A stretch of DNA of 13,719 bases, taken from NCBI GenBank assembly GCA_965368115.1, contig CBDULQ010000085.1, forward strand, positions 1 to 13,719, written 5' to 3'. Positions within the stretch are counted from its first letter, which is position 1, and every line of letters starts with the position of its first letter. Below are positions 6,654 to 13,719 of the stretch, in pieces. Source of the stretch: CBDULQ01 sp965368115 (GTDB taxonomy: Bacteria; Pseudomonadota; Gammaproteobacteria; SZUA-229). The notes under the pieces were generated by a model. It did no database searches. It saw only the letters and a list, made by a program, of their open reading frames with translations, and had not been told where the DNA came from. Both the position numbers and the translations under genes were made by a program.

Positions 6654-9182
6654 AATCACCGCATCCTCGGTACCACCACTGGGAATGCGCGGCACGATCT
6701 TTTCCTTGGGCGCCTGTTCGGCGCGGAAAATCTCGAATACGGTTTCTTCATCATTGGGTCCGGCCAGTTCACCGGTCTGTGCATTGATCTTCACGGTAAC
6801 CAGGTTATCCGGCCGCGGCATAATTTCTTCCGGCACACCTTTCAAAGCGGTTCTCATGAAGTCGATCCACATCGGCAATGCCGCCTTGGAGCCGGTTTCG
6901 TAATTACCCAGAGACCGGGTCTGCTGATCGAAACCGACCCAGGCGGTAGCTACCAGGGCGCGATTGAAACCGTTGAACCAGGCATCTTTCTGATCGTTTG
7001 TGGTACCGGTCTTGCCGTGCAGATCGTTACGACCCAGCGCCCGGGCACGTCGACCGGTACCGCGCTGAATAACATCCTGCAGAATCGAATCCATGATGTA
7101 CACGGTCCGCTCGTCAACTGCACGCTCCGCCTGTTTCGGCAAACGCGGATCGAGGGTTTCTTCAGCGACGACCTGGTCTGCCGCTTCACCATCGCCTTCG
7201 ACCCCGCCCTGCAACGAGGCATCCATCATCGCCTGCTCGTCAGTTTGCGGCGGCTGTGCGACGATCGGTTGAGCAGCCAGTCGCCGCTGGTATTCCGGTG
7301 TATTCAAAACACACCGCACACAGGCCAGCACCGGATCAGCCTCATACAGCAGATTGCCGTCCATATCTTCGATACGCTTGATGAAATAACTGTTGATGCG
7401 ATAACCGCTGTTGGCGAACACGGCAAAACCGGTTGCCAGATCAAGTGGACTCAACTCGCCGCTACCCAGTGCCAGCGACAGGTCCTTGGGCAACTCGCTG
7501 GAATTAAAACCGAAACGACCGGCAAAGTCGGTGGCATAGCGAATACCGATGGACCGCAAAAGTCGAATCGATACCAGGTTGCGCGACTTGAACAGTGCTT
7601 CGCGCAGGCGAGTCGGCCCGTAGAATTTGCCGCTGTAGTTCTCCGGCCGCCAGGTACCTTCCAGCGCAGGATCGTGAAACACCACCGGCGCATCATTAAT
7701 GATAGAGGCTGCGGTATAGCCTTTTTCCAGTGCCGCGGTATAGACGAAAGGTTTGAAGCTGGAACCCGCCTGACGCTTGGCCTGTACGGCGCGGTTAAAT
7801 TTACTCTGCTGGAAATCGTACCCCCCGACCAGGGCCTTGATGGCGCCGTCATTCGGCACCAGCGACACCAGCGCCCCCTGCACTTCAGGAATCTGTCCCA
7901 GTTTCCACTCGCCGTTGCCATCTTTGAAGATGCGCACGATGTCACCGACCTTCATGACATCAGCGGTTTTCTCCGGCGCATGACCCACTGCGTTCACATT
8001 TATATAGGGTTTCGCCCAGGCCATGGCTTCCCAGCCCAGACTGATCAGCCGACCGCCACGCACATAGACGCGCGCGTCCTGTTCGCCGGTTTCCACCACC
8101 AGCGCCGCCAGCAGATTGCCGTAAGGACTCAGGTCTTCCAGTGCGGCTTCCCAGGCCTCGGTGCGTTCTTCCGGCGCCTGTTCGACTTCACTGTTCAAAT
8201 CGATATGCTGCTCTGCACCGCGATAACCATGACGCTCGTCATAGGCCTGCAAGGCGGCACGTAGACTGTCGTTGGCGGCCTCCTGAAGACGACCGTCGAT
8301 GGTGGTATAAACCCGCAACCCTTTGGTATAGGCGTCTTCACCGAATTGACGGGTGATTTCCGAACGCACCATTTCAGCCACATAGGATGCGGACACCTCG
8401 ACCGGCGAGTCATGCAGTCCGGCTGTCGCCGGCTGTGCCTTGGCCCAGCGGTAGTCGGCATCACTGATGAAACCGAGTTCCTTCATTCGGCTGAGTACAT
8501 AATTCCGCCGGGTAACCGCCCGCTCCGGATTGATGATCGGGTTGTAACGCGACGGCGCCTTGGGCAGCCCTGCAATCATGGCCACCTGTGCCAGATCCAG
8601 CTCCTCCAGCGCCTTGCCGTAATACACACGCGCCGCAGCCGCAACGCCATAGGCTCGATTACCGAGGTAAATCTTGTTCAGATAAAGCTCGAGCACTTCA
8701 TCCTTGCTGAGCTGCTGTTCGATTTTCAGCGCCAGAAAGATTTCGTTGAGCTTGCGTCCGTAGGTTTTCTCGCTGGACAGGTAGAAATTGCGCGCCAGCT
8801 GCATGGTAATGGTACTACCGCCCTGACCCCGTTCACCGGTGCGCACCAGATGCAGTGCTGCACGCAGAATGCCCTGGTAATCGACTCCGGGATGCTCATA
8901 AAAACGGTCGTCTTCAGCAGCCAGAAAAGCCTGCCGTTGTTTTTCGGGGATGTCTTCCAGGCGCTTCGGCGAGCGGCGCTTTTCACCATACTCGGCGATC
9001 AGCCCCCCCTGGGCGCTATAGACCCGGAGCGGTACCTGTAACTGCACATCCTTGAGCCCTTCGATGGAGGGAAGCTTGGGTTCCAGATATAAATAAAGTG
9101 CGATTAAACACGCAACACCGAATACAGCTCCAGCAAAAAATATTTTTAAGCTGATTCGAAGAAATTTCAGAAATTTTTGCAT
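6636..9182 (-). CDS. mrcA: Penicillin-binding protein 1A, bifunctional peptidoglycan synthase
   Basis: Class A PBP (also called ponA) that polymerises glycan strands and cross-links peptides at the inner membrane, with its active domains in the periplasm. The 848 residues match E. coli PBP1A closely in length. Seen: N-terminal membrane anchor (about 10-32); GT51 transglycosylase with Glu90 in AAEDDRFYEHPGVD, GGSTITMQLARN (121-132) and the ELYLN segment (165-169); an intervening OB-like region (about 295-435); and the transpeptidase with SxxK at Ser474-Lys477 (SSFK), SxN at 533-535 (SRN) and KTGTT at 724-728. The CVRC pair (621-624) followed by an acidic, low-complexity stretch (about 640-690) sits where E. 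coli PBP1A also has CPEC and a variable insert. The ATG at 9182-9180 is the only reasonable start. It is divergent from pilM. Confidence 0.97.
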   Translation of the reverse strand: MQKFLKFLRISLKIFFAGAVFGVACLIALYLYLEPKLPSIEGLKDVQLQVPLRVYSAQGGLIAEYGEKRRSPKRLEDIPEKQRQAFLAAEDDRFYEHPGVDYQGILRAALHLVRTGERGQGGSTITMQLARNFYLSSEKTYGRKLNEIFLALKIEQQLSKDEVLELYLNKIYLGNRAYGVAAAARVYYGKALEELDLAQVAMIAGLPKAPSRYNPIINPERAVTRRNYVLSRMKELGFISDADYRWAKAQPATAGLHDSPVEVSASYVAEMVRSEITRQFGEDAYTKGLRVYTTIDGRLQEAANDSLRAALQAYDERHGYRGAEQHIDLNSEVEQAPEERTEAWEAALEDLSPYGNLLAALVVETGEQDARVYVRGGRLISLGWEAMAWAKPYINVNAVGHAPEKTADVMKVGDIVRIFKDGNGEWKLGQIPEVQGALVSLVPNDGAIKALVGGYDFQQSKFNRAVQAKRQAGSSFKPFVYTAALEKGYTAASIINDAPVVFHDPALEGTWRPENYSGKFYGPTRLREALFKSRNLVSIRLLRSIGIRYATDFAGRFGFNSSELPKDLSLALGSGELSPLDLATGFAVFANSGYRINSYFIKRIEDMDGNLLYEADPVLACVRCVLNTPEYQRRLAAQPIVAQPPQTDEQAMMDASLQGGVEGDGEAADQVVAEETLDPRLPKQAERAVDERTVYIMDSILQDVIQRGTGRRARALGRNDLHGKTGTTNDQKDAWFNGFNRALVATAWVGFDQQTRSLGNYETGSKAALPMWIDFMRTALKGVPEEIMPRPDNLVTVKINAQTGELAGPNDEETVFEIFRAEQAPKEKIVPRIPSGGTEDAVIPEQLF

Positions 9183-9501
9183 ATGCTTATGTCATCCCGC
9201 GCGGGCCTGGGTTCCCGGGTAAGGTTCGTTGGTTACGCACCAGTCGCCCAGCGCCATTTCCCCTGGTATTTATTTAAGTTATTGAAATCTTGGGAAATGC
9301 CCCATCCAAATGATAAACGATCGCTAGCAGGCCCAAACCGGGCCCTGACGCCCAGACGAAATTATAGTCTCAGTTTGAATTTCAGGCGACAGCTATTTAA
9401 AAATAGACTAGTATTATTCGATACTTGCGGCTAATATTTAATGCAAATCCGCATAAAAGAGCTATAAATAACTATACAGAATGGATTAAGGGGATGACAT
9501 C
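9183..9501. promoter_or_regulatory. Divergent mrcA/pilM intergenic region
   Basis: This 319-bp gap must hold the 5' control regions of both mrcA (leftward) and the pil operon (rightward). Its mrcA-proximal end is GC-rich, with a 10-bp palindrome CCCGCGCGGG at 9196-9205. The pilM-proximal half (about 9360-9480) is AT-rich. A possible pil -35 TTGAAT (9375-9380) with TAAAAA (9398-9403) 17 bp on, and a TATAAA at 9463-9468 lacking a good -35, are weak candidates only. I see no convincing sigma54 site, no tRNA, and no believable gene here; a short open frame at 9177-9434 has no recognisable protein. Confidence 0.55.
9488..9493 (+). promoter_or_regulatory. Ribosome binding site deciding the pilM GTG start
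   Basis: AAGGGG lies 8 bases before the GTG at 9502. The ATG directly after it (9494-9496) is in another frame and stops after six codons, so the GTG is the real pilM start. Confidence 0.75.
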
Positions 9502-10581
9502 GTGTTTCAGCTGAAACGCAAAAAACCGACACTACTGGGGATAGACATCAGTTCGACTTCTGTCAAGCTGGTGGAGCTGTCCCAGACCGACAATGGCTAC
9601 CGGGTGGAAAGCCTGGCCGTCGAACCATTGCCGGCCAACGCGGTTGCAGAAAAGAACATCCAGGACGTGGAAGCCGTCGGTGAGACCCTGCAAAAAGCCA
9701 TCAAGAAATCGGGCACCAAATGCAAGCTGGCCGCCGTCGCGGTAGCCGGTTCAGCCGTTATTACCAAAGTCATTACCATGCCGGCCGCGCTGAGTGAAAC
9801 CGACATGGAACTGCAGATCGAACTGGAAGCCGACCAGTATATTCCCTATCCACTGGAAGAAATCAATCTGGATTTTCAGGTGCTCGGCCCCACCGAAGGC
9901 AACCCGGACACCATGGACATCCTGCTCGCCGCATCACGTAGCGAGAACGTGGAGATACGCACTGCTGTTGCCGATATAGCCGGTCTGACCACCAAAATCG
10001 TGGATATCGAAGCCTATACCATTGAGCATGCATCACGCCTGCTGCATGCACCAGTAGAGGCTGATGCGGACGAAGACGAAACCGCCGACACGTTCACTAT
10101 GGCCATTCTCGATGTCGGCGCCACCATGACCAGTCTAAACGTGGTGGAAAACAACGAACTCATATATACCCGTGAACAGGCCTTCGGCGGCAAGCAGCTG
10201 ACCGAGGAAATCATGCGCCGTTACGGACTGGCTTACGAAGAAGCCGGTCGCCTTAAGAAAGTTGGCGGCCTGCCCGATAACTACATTCCTGAAGTGCTGG
10301 AACCGTTCAAGGAAACCATGGCCCAGCAGGTCAGTCGCTTCCTGCAATTCTTCTATACCGCCGGTCAGCACCAAAGCGTCGACATGATTGCACTGGCCGG
10401 TGGTTGCGCATCGATTCCCGGCATTGATGAGTTGATCGAGTCGCAACTTGGTATCAAGACTGTTATCGCCAATCCCTTCGCTAACATGGACTTATCCAGC
10501 AAGGTCAATGCCCAGACATTGAGCAATGATGCACCGGCCCTGATGATTGCCTGTGGACTTGCGCTGAGGAGTTTTGATTAA
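9502..10581 (+). CDS. pilM: Type IV pilus assembly protein PilM
   Basis: Cytoplasmic actin-like ATP-binding protein that binds the N-terminal tail of PilN and couples the pilus motor to the alignment complex. The 359 residues are typical. Seen: phosphate-1 region LLGIDISSTSVKLVEL (11-26), ADQYIPYPLEE (110-120), phosphate-2 region AILDVGATMTSLNVV (201-215), TREQAFGGKQLTEE (223-236) and adenosine-region ALAGGCASIPGI (297-308). A short acidic run at about 186-197 (ADADEDETADTF) looks like a surface loop. It starts at GTG, supported by AAGGGG 8 bases upstream. It is the first gene of pilMNOPQ, and its TAA overlaps the pilN ATG by 1 base. Confidence 0.96.
   Translation: MFQLKRKKPTLLGIDISSTSVKLVELSQTDNGYRVESLAVEPLPANAVAEKNIQDVEAVGETLQKAIKKSGTKCKLAAVAVAGSAVITKVITMPAALSETDMELQIELEADQYIPYPLEEINLDFQVLGPTEGNPDTMDILLAASRSENVEIRTAVADIAGLTTKIVDIEAYTIEHASRLLHAPVEADADEDETADTFTMAILDVGATMTSLNVVENNELIYTREQAFGGKQLTEEIMRRYGLAYEEAGRLKKVGGLPDNYIPEVLEPFKETMAQQVSRFLQFFYTAGQHQSVDMIALAGGCASIPGIDELIESQLGIKTVIANPFANMDLSSKVNAQTLSNDAPALMIACGLALRSFD
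9504..9517. repeat. 14-bp perfect palindrome at the pilM start
   Basis: GTTTCAGCTGAAAC reads the same on both strands. It begins at the last base of the pilM GTG and covers codons 2-5 (FQLK). In mRNA it could fold as a 5-bp stem with an AGCU loop beside the start codon. One such palindrome is about what chance gives in 14 kb, so only its position is notable. Confidence 0.45.
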
Positions 10582-11144
10582 TGGCATATATAAATCTACT
10601 TCCCTGGCGCGAAGAATTACGCAAGGAACAGACCCGACAGTTCGTAACGCTGCTGGTGTTTTCCGTCATTCTGACCGGAGCGATCGTTCTACTGATTCAC
10701 ATGAATATTAATCGCCTGATTAGTCACCAGACCAACCGTAACGACATTCTGACTCAGGAAATCAAACGCCTTGATGTCGAGCTCAAGGAAATCAGAGACC
10801 TGGAAGAAACCAAAAGTAAACTGTTGTCGCGCATGGAAATTATCCAGTCCCTGCAGCAACGCCGTCCGCAGATTGTTCACGTATTCGACGAAATCGTTCG
10901 CACCTTACCCGATGGTGTCTACCTGTCCAGCATTGTTCAGAATAACGACACCCTGGAATTTACCGGCATGGCGGAATCCAACGGTCGTGTATCCGCCTAC
11001 ATGAGAAATATCGATGCCTCCGAATGGCTAACTGAGCCCAAACTCCAGGTTATCGAAGCCAAAAGGAAGGATGGACGTGGCAGTGAATTTGTCCTGTTAT
11101 TGAAACAGACCACGCCTGACACGTCTGAGGAAGAAAAACAATGA
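10581..11144 (+). CDS. pilN: Type IV pilus assembly protein PilN
   Basis: Bitopic inner-membrane protein that pairs with PilO and binds PilM through its cytoplasmic tail. Of its 187 residues, the N-terminal INLLPWR (4-10) is the conserved PilM-binding motif. One membrane helix follows (about 21-41), then a charged coiled-coil stretch (about 44-95) and a ferredoxin-like periplasmic domain (about 98-176), ending in an acidic tail SEEEKQ. The ATG shares one base with the pilM stop (TAATG), and its stop overlaps the pilO start, so translation is probably coupled in the PilMNOP complex. Confidence 0.95.
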   Translation: MAYINLLPWREELRKEQTRQFVTLLVFSVILTGAIVLLIHMNINRLISHQTNRNDILTQEIKRLDVELKEIRDLEETKSKLLSRMEIIQSLQQRRPQIVHVFDEIVRTLPDGVYLSSIVQNNDTLEFTGMAESNGRVSAYMRNIDASEWLTEPKLQVIEAKRKDGRGSEFVLLLKQTTPDTSEEEKQ

Positions 11145-11785
11145 ACCTGTCCCAGTTGAAAGAACTCGATGTCGGCGAACTGTTCGAGAAACTACAAAAT
11201 ATCGACGCCGATGACATCAAGCGTATCGGCAGCGCCCCCCTGCCTGTAAAAATAATCGTGATTCTACTGGTTTGCGCCATCGTGCTCGGTGCAGGCCTGT
11301 GGTTTGACACCAGGCCCCAGCTCGAGTCGTATGAGAAGGCCCAGCAACAGGAAATGACGCTGCGTACCACCTTCGATAAAAAACAGGCCAAAGCAGCCAA
11401 CCTGGAAGCTTACAAGCAACAACTGGATGAAATGAAGCGTTCATTCGGCGCTCTGCTTCGCCAGCTGCCTAACAAAACCGAAATTGAAACCCTGCTCACC
11501 GATATATCACAGACCGGTATCGCCAGCGGCCTGGAAATCGAATTTTTCAAACCAGAGGGGCTTAGCCCGAAAGAATTCTACGCAGAGTTTCCCATTAAGC
11601 TGAGAGTAACAGGCCGTTATCATCAATTTGCAGCCTTCATCAGCGGTGTCGCAGCTCTGCCGCGGATTGTCACTATTCAGAACATTTCCATTAAAAATCC
11701 GAAGGAAGAAAAAGGCGTTCGACTATCGATGGAATTAACCGCGATTACCTACCAGTATCTTGATGAATCCAAGGGGAACGGATGA
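11141..11785 (+). CDS. pilO: Type IV pilus assembly protein PilO
   Basis: Bitopic inner-membrane partner of PilN; PilN/PilO dimers span the periplasm and bind PilP. The 214 residues comprise a cytoplasmic N-terminal segment (1-35), one membrane helix (about 36-55), a coiled-coil region (about 60-105) and a ferredoxin-like domain (about 112-205) containing FFKPEGLSPKEFYAEFPIKL (135-154) and GRYHQFAAFISGVAALPRIV (158-177), both typical PilO features. The ATG overlaps the pilN stop as ATGA. Confidence 0.95.
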   Translation: MNLSQLKELDVGELFEKLQNIDADDIKRIGSAPLPVKIIVILLVCAIVLGAGLWFDTRPQLESYEKAQQQEMTLRTTFDKKQAKAANLEAYKQQLDEMKRSFGALLRQLPNKTEIETLLTDISQTGIASGLEIEFFKPEGLSPKEFYAEFPIKLRVTGRYHQFAAFISGVAALPRIVTIQNISIKNPKEEKGVRLSMELTAITYQYLDESKGNG

Positions 11786-12306
11786 TGATGGATAAGACAC
11801 TCAAGGTAAACGCACTTATCCTGGCCAGTTTGTTACTGACATCCTGCGCCGGAGATAACACGGATTTGCATGAATACATCGAACATACACGATCCAAGCA
11901 TCTGGGTAGCGTCGAACCCTTACCTCAATTCAAGCCTTACCAGAACTTCACCTATTCAGCATCCAATCTGAGAGATCCGTTTGAACCCGCTTTTCAGATT
12001 GAAGAGGAACAGGAAAATGCCGCCGGTCTACGTCCCGATTCATCGAGGCCTCGCGAACCACTGGAAGATTTCCCAATGGACACGCTACGCATGGTGGGCA
12101 TACTCGAACAGCAAGGCGAGGTGTGGGGCCTCATCAAAGACCCTCAGAATGTCGTTCATCGAGTCCAGGTAGGCAACTATGCCGGCCAGAATGAAGGCCA
12201 GATCGTCTCGGTGTCGGAAAACAAAATTGAATTGGTCGAAATTATATCAGATGGACTAGGTGGCTATATCGAGCGCAACGCCACACTGGTCATCGGCGAA
12301 AATTAA
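11782..12306 (+). CDS. pilP: Type IV pilus assembly lipoprotein PilP
   Basis: Lipoprotein that links the PilN/PilO dimer to the PilQ secretin. The 174 residues open with a short lipoprotein signal and lipobox LTSC with Cys22. A flexible segment follows that contains the conserved LRDPFEP (63-69) and an acidic linker, then a beta-rich HR-like domain (about 97-172; LRMVGILEQQGEVWGLIKD and VHRVQVGNYAGQNEGQI stand out). Three consecutive ATG codons (11782, 11785, 11788) could start it. The first overlaps the pilO stop; the second has the better 8-base spacing from AAGGGG (11771-11776). The residues after Cys22 are Ala-Gly-Asp. Confidence 0.94.
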   Translation: MMMDKTLKVNALILASLLLTSCAGDNTDLHEYIEHTRSKHLGSVEPLPQFKPYQNFTYSASNLRDPFEPAFQIEEEQENAAGLRPDSSRPREPLEDFPMDTLRMVGILEQQGEVWGLIKDPQNVVHRVQVGNYAGQNEGQIVSVSENKIELVEIISDGLGGYIERNATLVIGEN

Positions 12307-12320
12307 TGGAGCAAGGTTTT

Positions 12321-13719
12321 ATGTTTATCTACTCTAACTCAAAAATAACCAGGACTCTTATGTCGGGTTTGCTAACCTGCTTCCTGATTGCCTTTTCCCG
12401 GGCCGGATTCGCTCAAACGAATGCAATTGAGTCAATCGGTTACTCATCACTGCCCGGTAACGCGGTACAGATCAATATCAAGCTGTCCGAACCCGCCGCG
12501 AAGCCGCTCAGTTTCACCATCAACAATCCTGCACGTATTGCGTTTGACTTCCCCAACACGGTAAGCAAACTGAGCAAACGCACGCAGCCGATCGGCAGCG
12601 GCATCGCCGAATCTGTTACAACGATTACTGCAAAAGACAAGACACGGGTCATTCTCAACCTGTCCGAGTTATCACCCTATAAAGTCAACACCCAGGGCAA
12701 CAATGTTTTTGTGACTCTGGATAACCACATCAGCGCCTCACCTATCCAGCATCAGATCGCAGCGGCCAACAGCACCTCCAGCAGCGTCGGCAGTCATCGC
12801 GCCATTGAAAACATCGATTTCCGTCGCGGCGAAAAAGGTGAAGGCAGAGTGATCATCAAATTGTCAGATGCCAATATCCCGATGGACGTCAGCGAGCAAA
12901 ATGGCAAGGTAATCGTTCGCTTCATAGGTGCTGACCTGCCCAAAGAACTTAATCAACATCTTGATGTTATCGACTTCGCAACGCCGGTACATAGCATTGA
13001 AAGTTCGATGCGCGACAATTCTACACGTATCGAAATCAAGCCGATTGACCCGGACTTCGAACACCTGGCCTATCAGACCGATAAAACCTTCACCATCGAA
13101 CTGAAGCCGATTTCCCGTGAAGAACTTGAAGAAATCAAGAAAGACAAGTTCGGCTATGTCGGTGAACGCCTGTCATTGAATTTCCAGGATATTCCGGTCC
13201 GAGCGGTACTGCAGCTTATTGCAGATTTCACCGGCCTCAATGTTGTAGTGAGTGACTCGGTGGACGGCAACCTGACACTGCGTCTGAAAAACGTACCCTG
13301 GGACCAGGCACTGGATATCATCCTTAAAGCCAAAGGCCTGGATAAACGTGAAAGCGGCAATGTCGTTCTAATAGCACCAAGCGAAGAAATTGCCGCACAG
13401 GAAAAACTGGAACTGGAAGCCAAACAACAGGTTACTGACCTCGCCCCCCTGCGCACCGCATATTTCCAGATCAATTTCGCCAAGGTTGCGGAGCTGGAAA
13501 AACTGTATGCCAGCGGCAAGGAGGGCAATGGTATTTTATCGAGTCGTGGCACAGTGATCATTGACGAACGAACCAATTCAATTCTGGTAAAAGACACCGA
13601 CGATATTCTGACAGAAGTACGCCGTGTACTGACCAAGCTGGATGTCCCGGTAAGACAGGTTCTCATCGAATCACGTATCGTTATCGCCACGGACGACTTT
13701 ATCAAGGAAATGGGTGTAC
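12321..13719 (+). CDS. pilQ: Type IV pilus secretin PilQ (3' end cut by window edge)
   Basis: Outer-membrane secretin through which the pilus passes. 466 codons are visible and the frame is open to the right edge, so the C-terminal secretin barrel is missing. Seen: a signal peptide with a basic start, hydrophobic core (about 14-25) and likely cleavage after GFA (29-31); two AMIN-type beta domains (about 36-135 and 163-263) that in this family bind peptidoglycan; an STN/N0 region LSLNFQDIPVRAVLQLIADF (284-303) and VPWDQALDIILKAKGL (325-340); and the start of an N1 domain (about 377-445, with the DERTNSILVKD signature at 415-425). The ATG at 12321 has GGAG 9 bases upstream. In-frame ATGs also exist at 12306, overlapping the pilP stop, and at 12360. 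Confidence 0.95.
   Translation, partial: MFIYSNSKITRTLMSGLLTCFLIAFSRAGFAQTNAIESIGYSSLPGNAVQINIKLSEPAAKPLSFTINNPARIAFDFPNTVSKLSKRTQPIGSGIAESVTTITAKDKTRVILNLSELSPYKVNTQGNNVFVTLDNHISASPIQHQIAAANSTSSSVGSHRAIENIDFRRGEKGEGRVIIKLSDANIPMDVSEQNGKVIVRFIGADLPKELNQHLDVIDFATPVHSIESSMRDNSTRIEIKPIDPDFEHLAYQTDKTFTIELKPISREELEEIKKDKFGYVGERLSLNFQDIPVRAVLQLIADFTGLNVVVSDSVDGNLTLRLKNVPWDQALDIILKAKGLDKRESGNVVLIAPSEEIAAQEKLELEAKQQVTDLAPLRTAYFQINFAKVAELEKLYASGKEGNGILSSRGTVIIDERTNSILVKDTDDILTEVRRVLTKLDVPVRQVLIESRIVIATDDFIKEMGV

Noticed and set aside
7017..8264. Long open frame (415 codons) on the + strand antisense to mrcA
   Set aside because: It lies wholly inside the mrcA coding region. The opposite frame has all PBP1A motifs and this one shows no recognisable domain, so it is a composition shadow.
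9255..9299. Inverted repeat CATTTCCC (9255-9262) / GGGAAATG (9292-9299)
   Set aside because: An 8-bp match with a 29-base spacer is not far from chance in a 319-bp region, and it has no terminator or known operator form.
9330..9344. Small GC hairpin GGCCC-AAACC-GGGCC in the mrcA/pilM gap
   Set aside because: The stem is only 5 bp with no T-run, so it is not supportable as a terminator or a riboswitch.
9177..9434. 85-codon open frame in the mrcA/pilM gap
   Set aside because: It has no ribosome binding site of note, no recognisable protein features, and lies over the expected divergent promoter region.
13154..13705. 183-codon open frame on the - strand near the right edge
   Set aside because: It is antisense to the pilQ frame, which carries clear STN and N1 secretin features through this stretch.

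Overview
The window reads as ordinary core chromosome of a gammaproteobacterium that makes type IV pili. The evidence is close family resemblance of every protein to gammaproteobacterial versions (BioH/BioC, PlsY, TsaD, S21, YqeY, GltD, HemE, PBP1A) and the mrcA<>pilMNOPQ divergent arrangement familiar from Pseudomonas and relatives. The sequence alone does not fix a genus. I see no insertion sequence, phage gene, CRISPR array, tRNA or rRNA, and no gene that looks frameshifted. Two genes are cut by the window edges: bioC on the left and pilQ on the right.

Layout, left to right: a leftward biotin pair bioH-bioC (1-1529); a divergent plsY (1588-2199, phosphatidic acid synthesis) that converges tail to tail with tsaD (2201-3241, tRNA t6A modification); then a strong sigma70-like promoter and a rightward set rpsU-yqeY-gltD (3338-5487) closed by a clear intrinsic terminator; hemE (5541-6605, heme synthesis); a convergent mrcA for penicillin-binding protein 1A (6636-9182, leftward); a 319-bp divergent intergenic region; and the rightward pilM-pilN-pilO-pilP-pilQ operon (9502 to beyond the right edge), whose first four genes are linked by 1- to 4-base overlaps.

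Functionally these are housekeeping modules. BioC and BioH open and close the disguised methyl-ester route to pimeloyl-ACP. PlsY makes lysophosphatidate. TsaD and S21 serve translation. GltD is the electron-input subunit of glutamate synthase. HemE acts in tetrapyrrole synthesis. PBP1A builds peptidoglycan, and PilMNOP form the inner-membrane/periplasmic alignment complex that connects to the PilQ outer-membrane secretin.

I did not find a new biological system. The points that merit a second look concern gene order and small regulatory structures: rpsU-yqeY is followed by gltD rather than dnaG-rpoD; gltD stands without gltB; a terminator sits only 20 bases ahead of hemE; an 11-bp perfect hairpin holds the mrcA stop codon; and a 14-bp palindrome lies on the GTG start of pilM.
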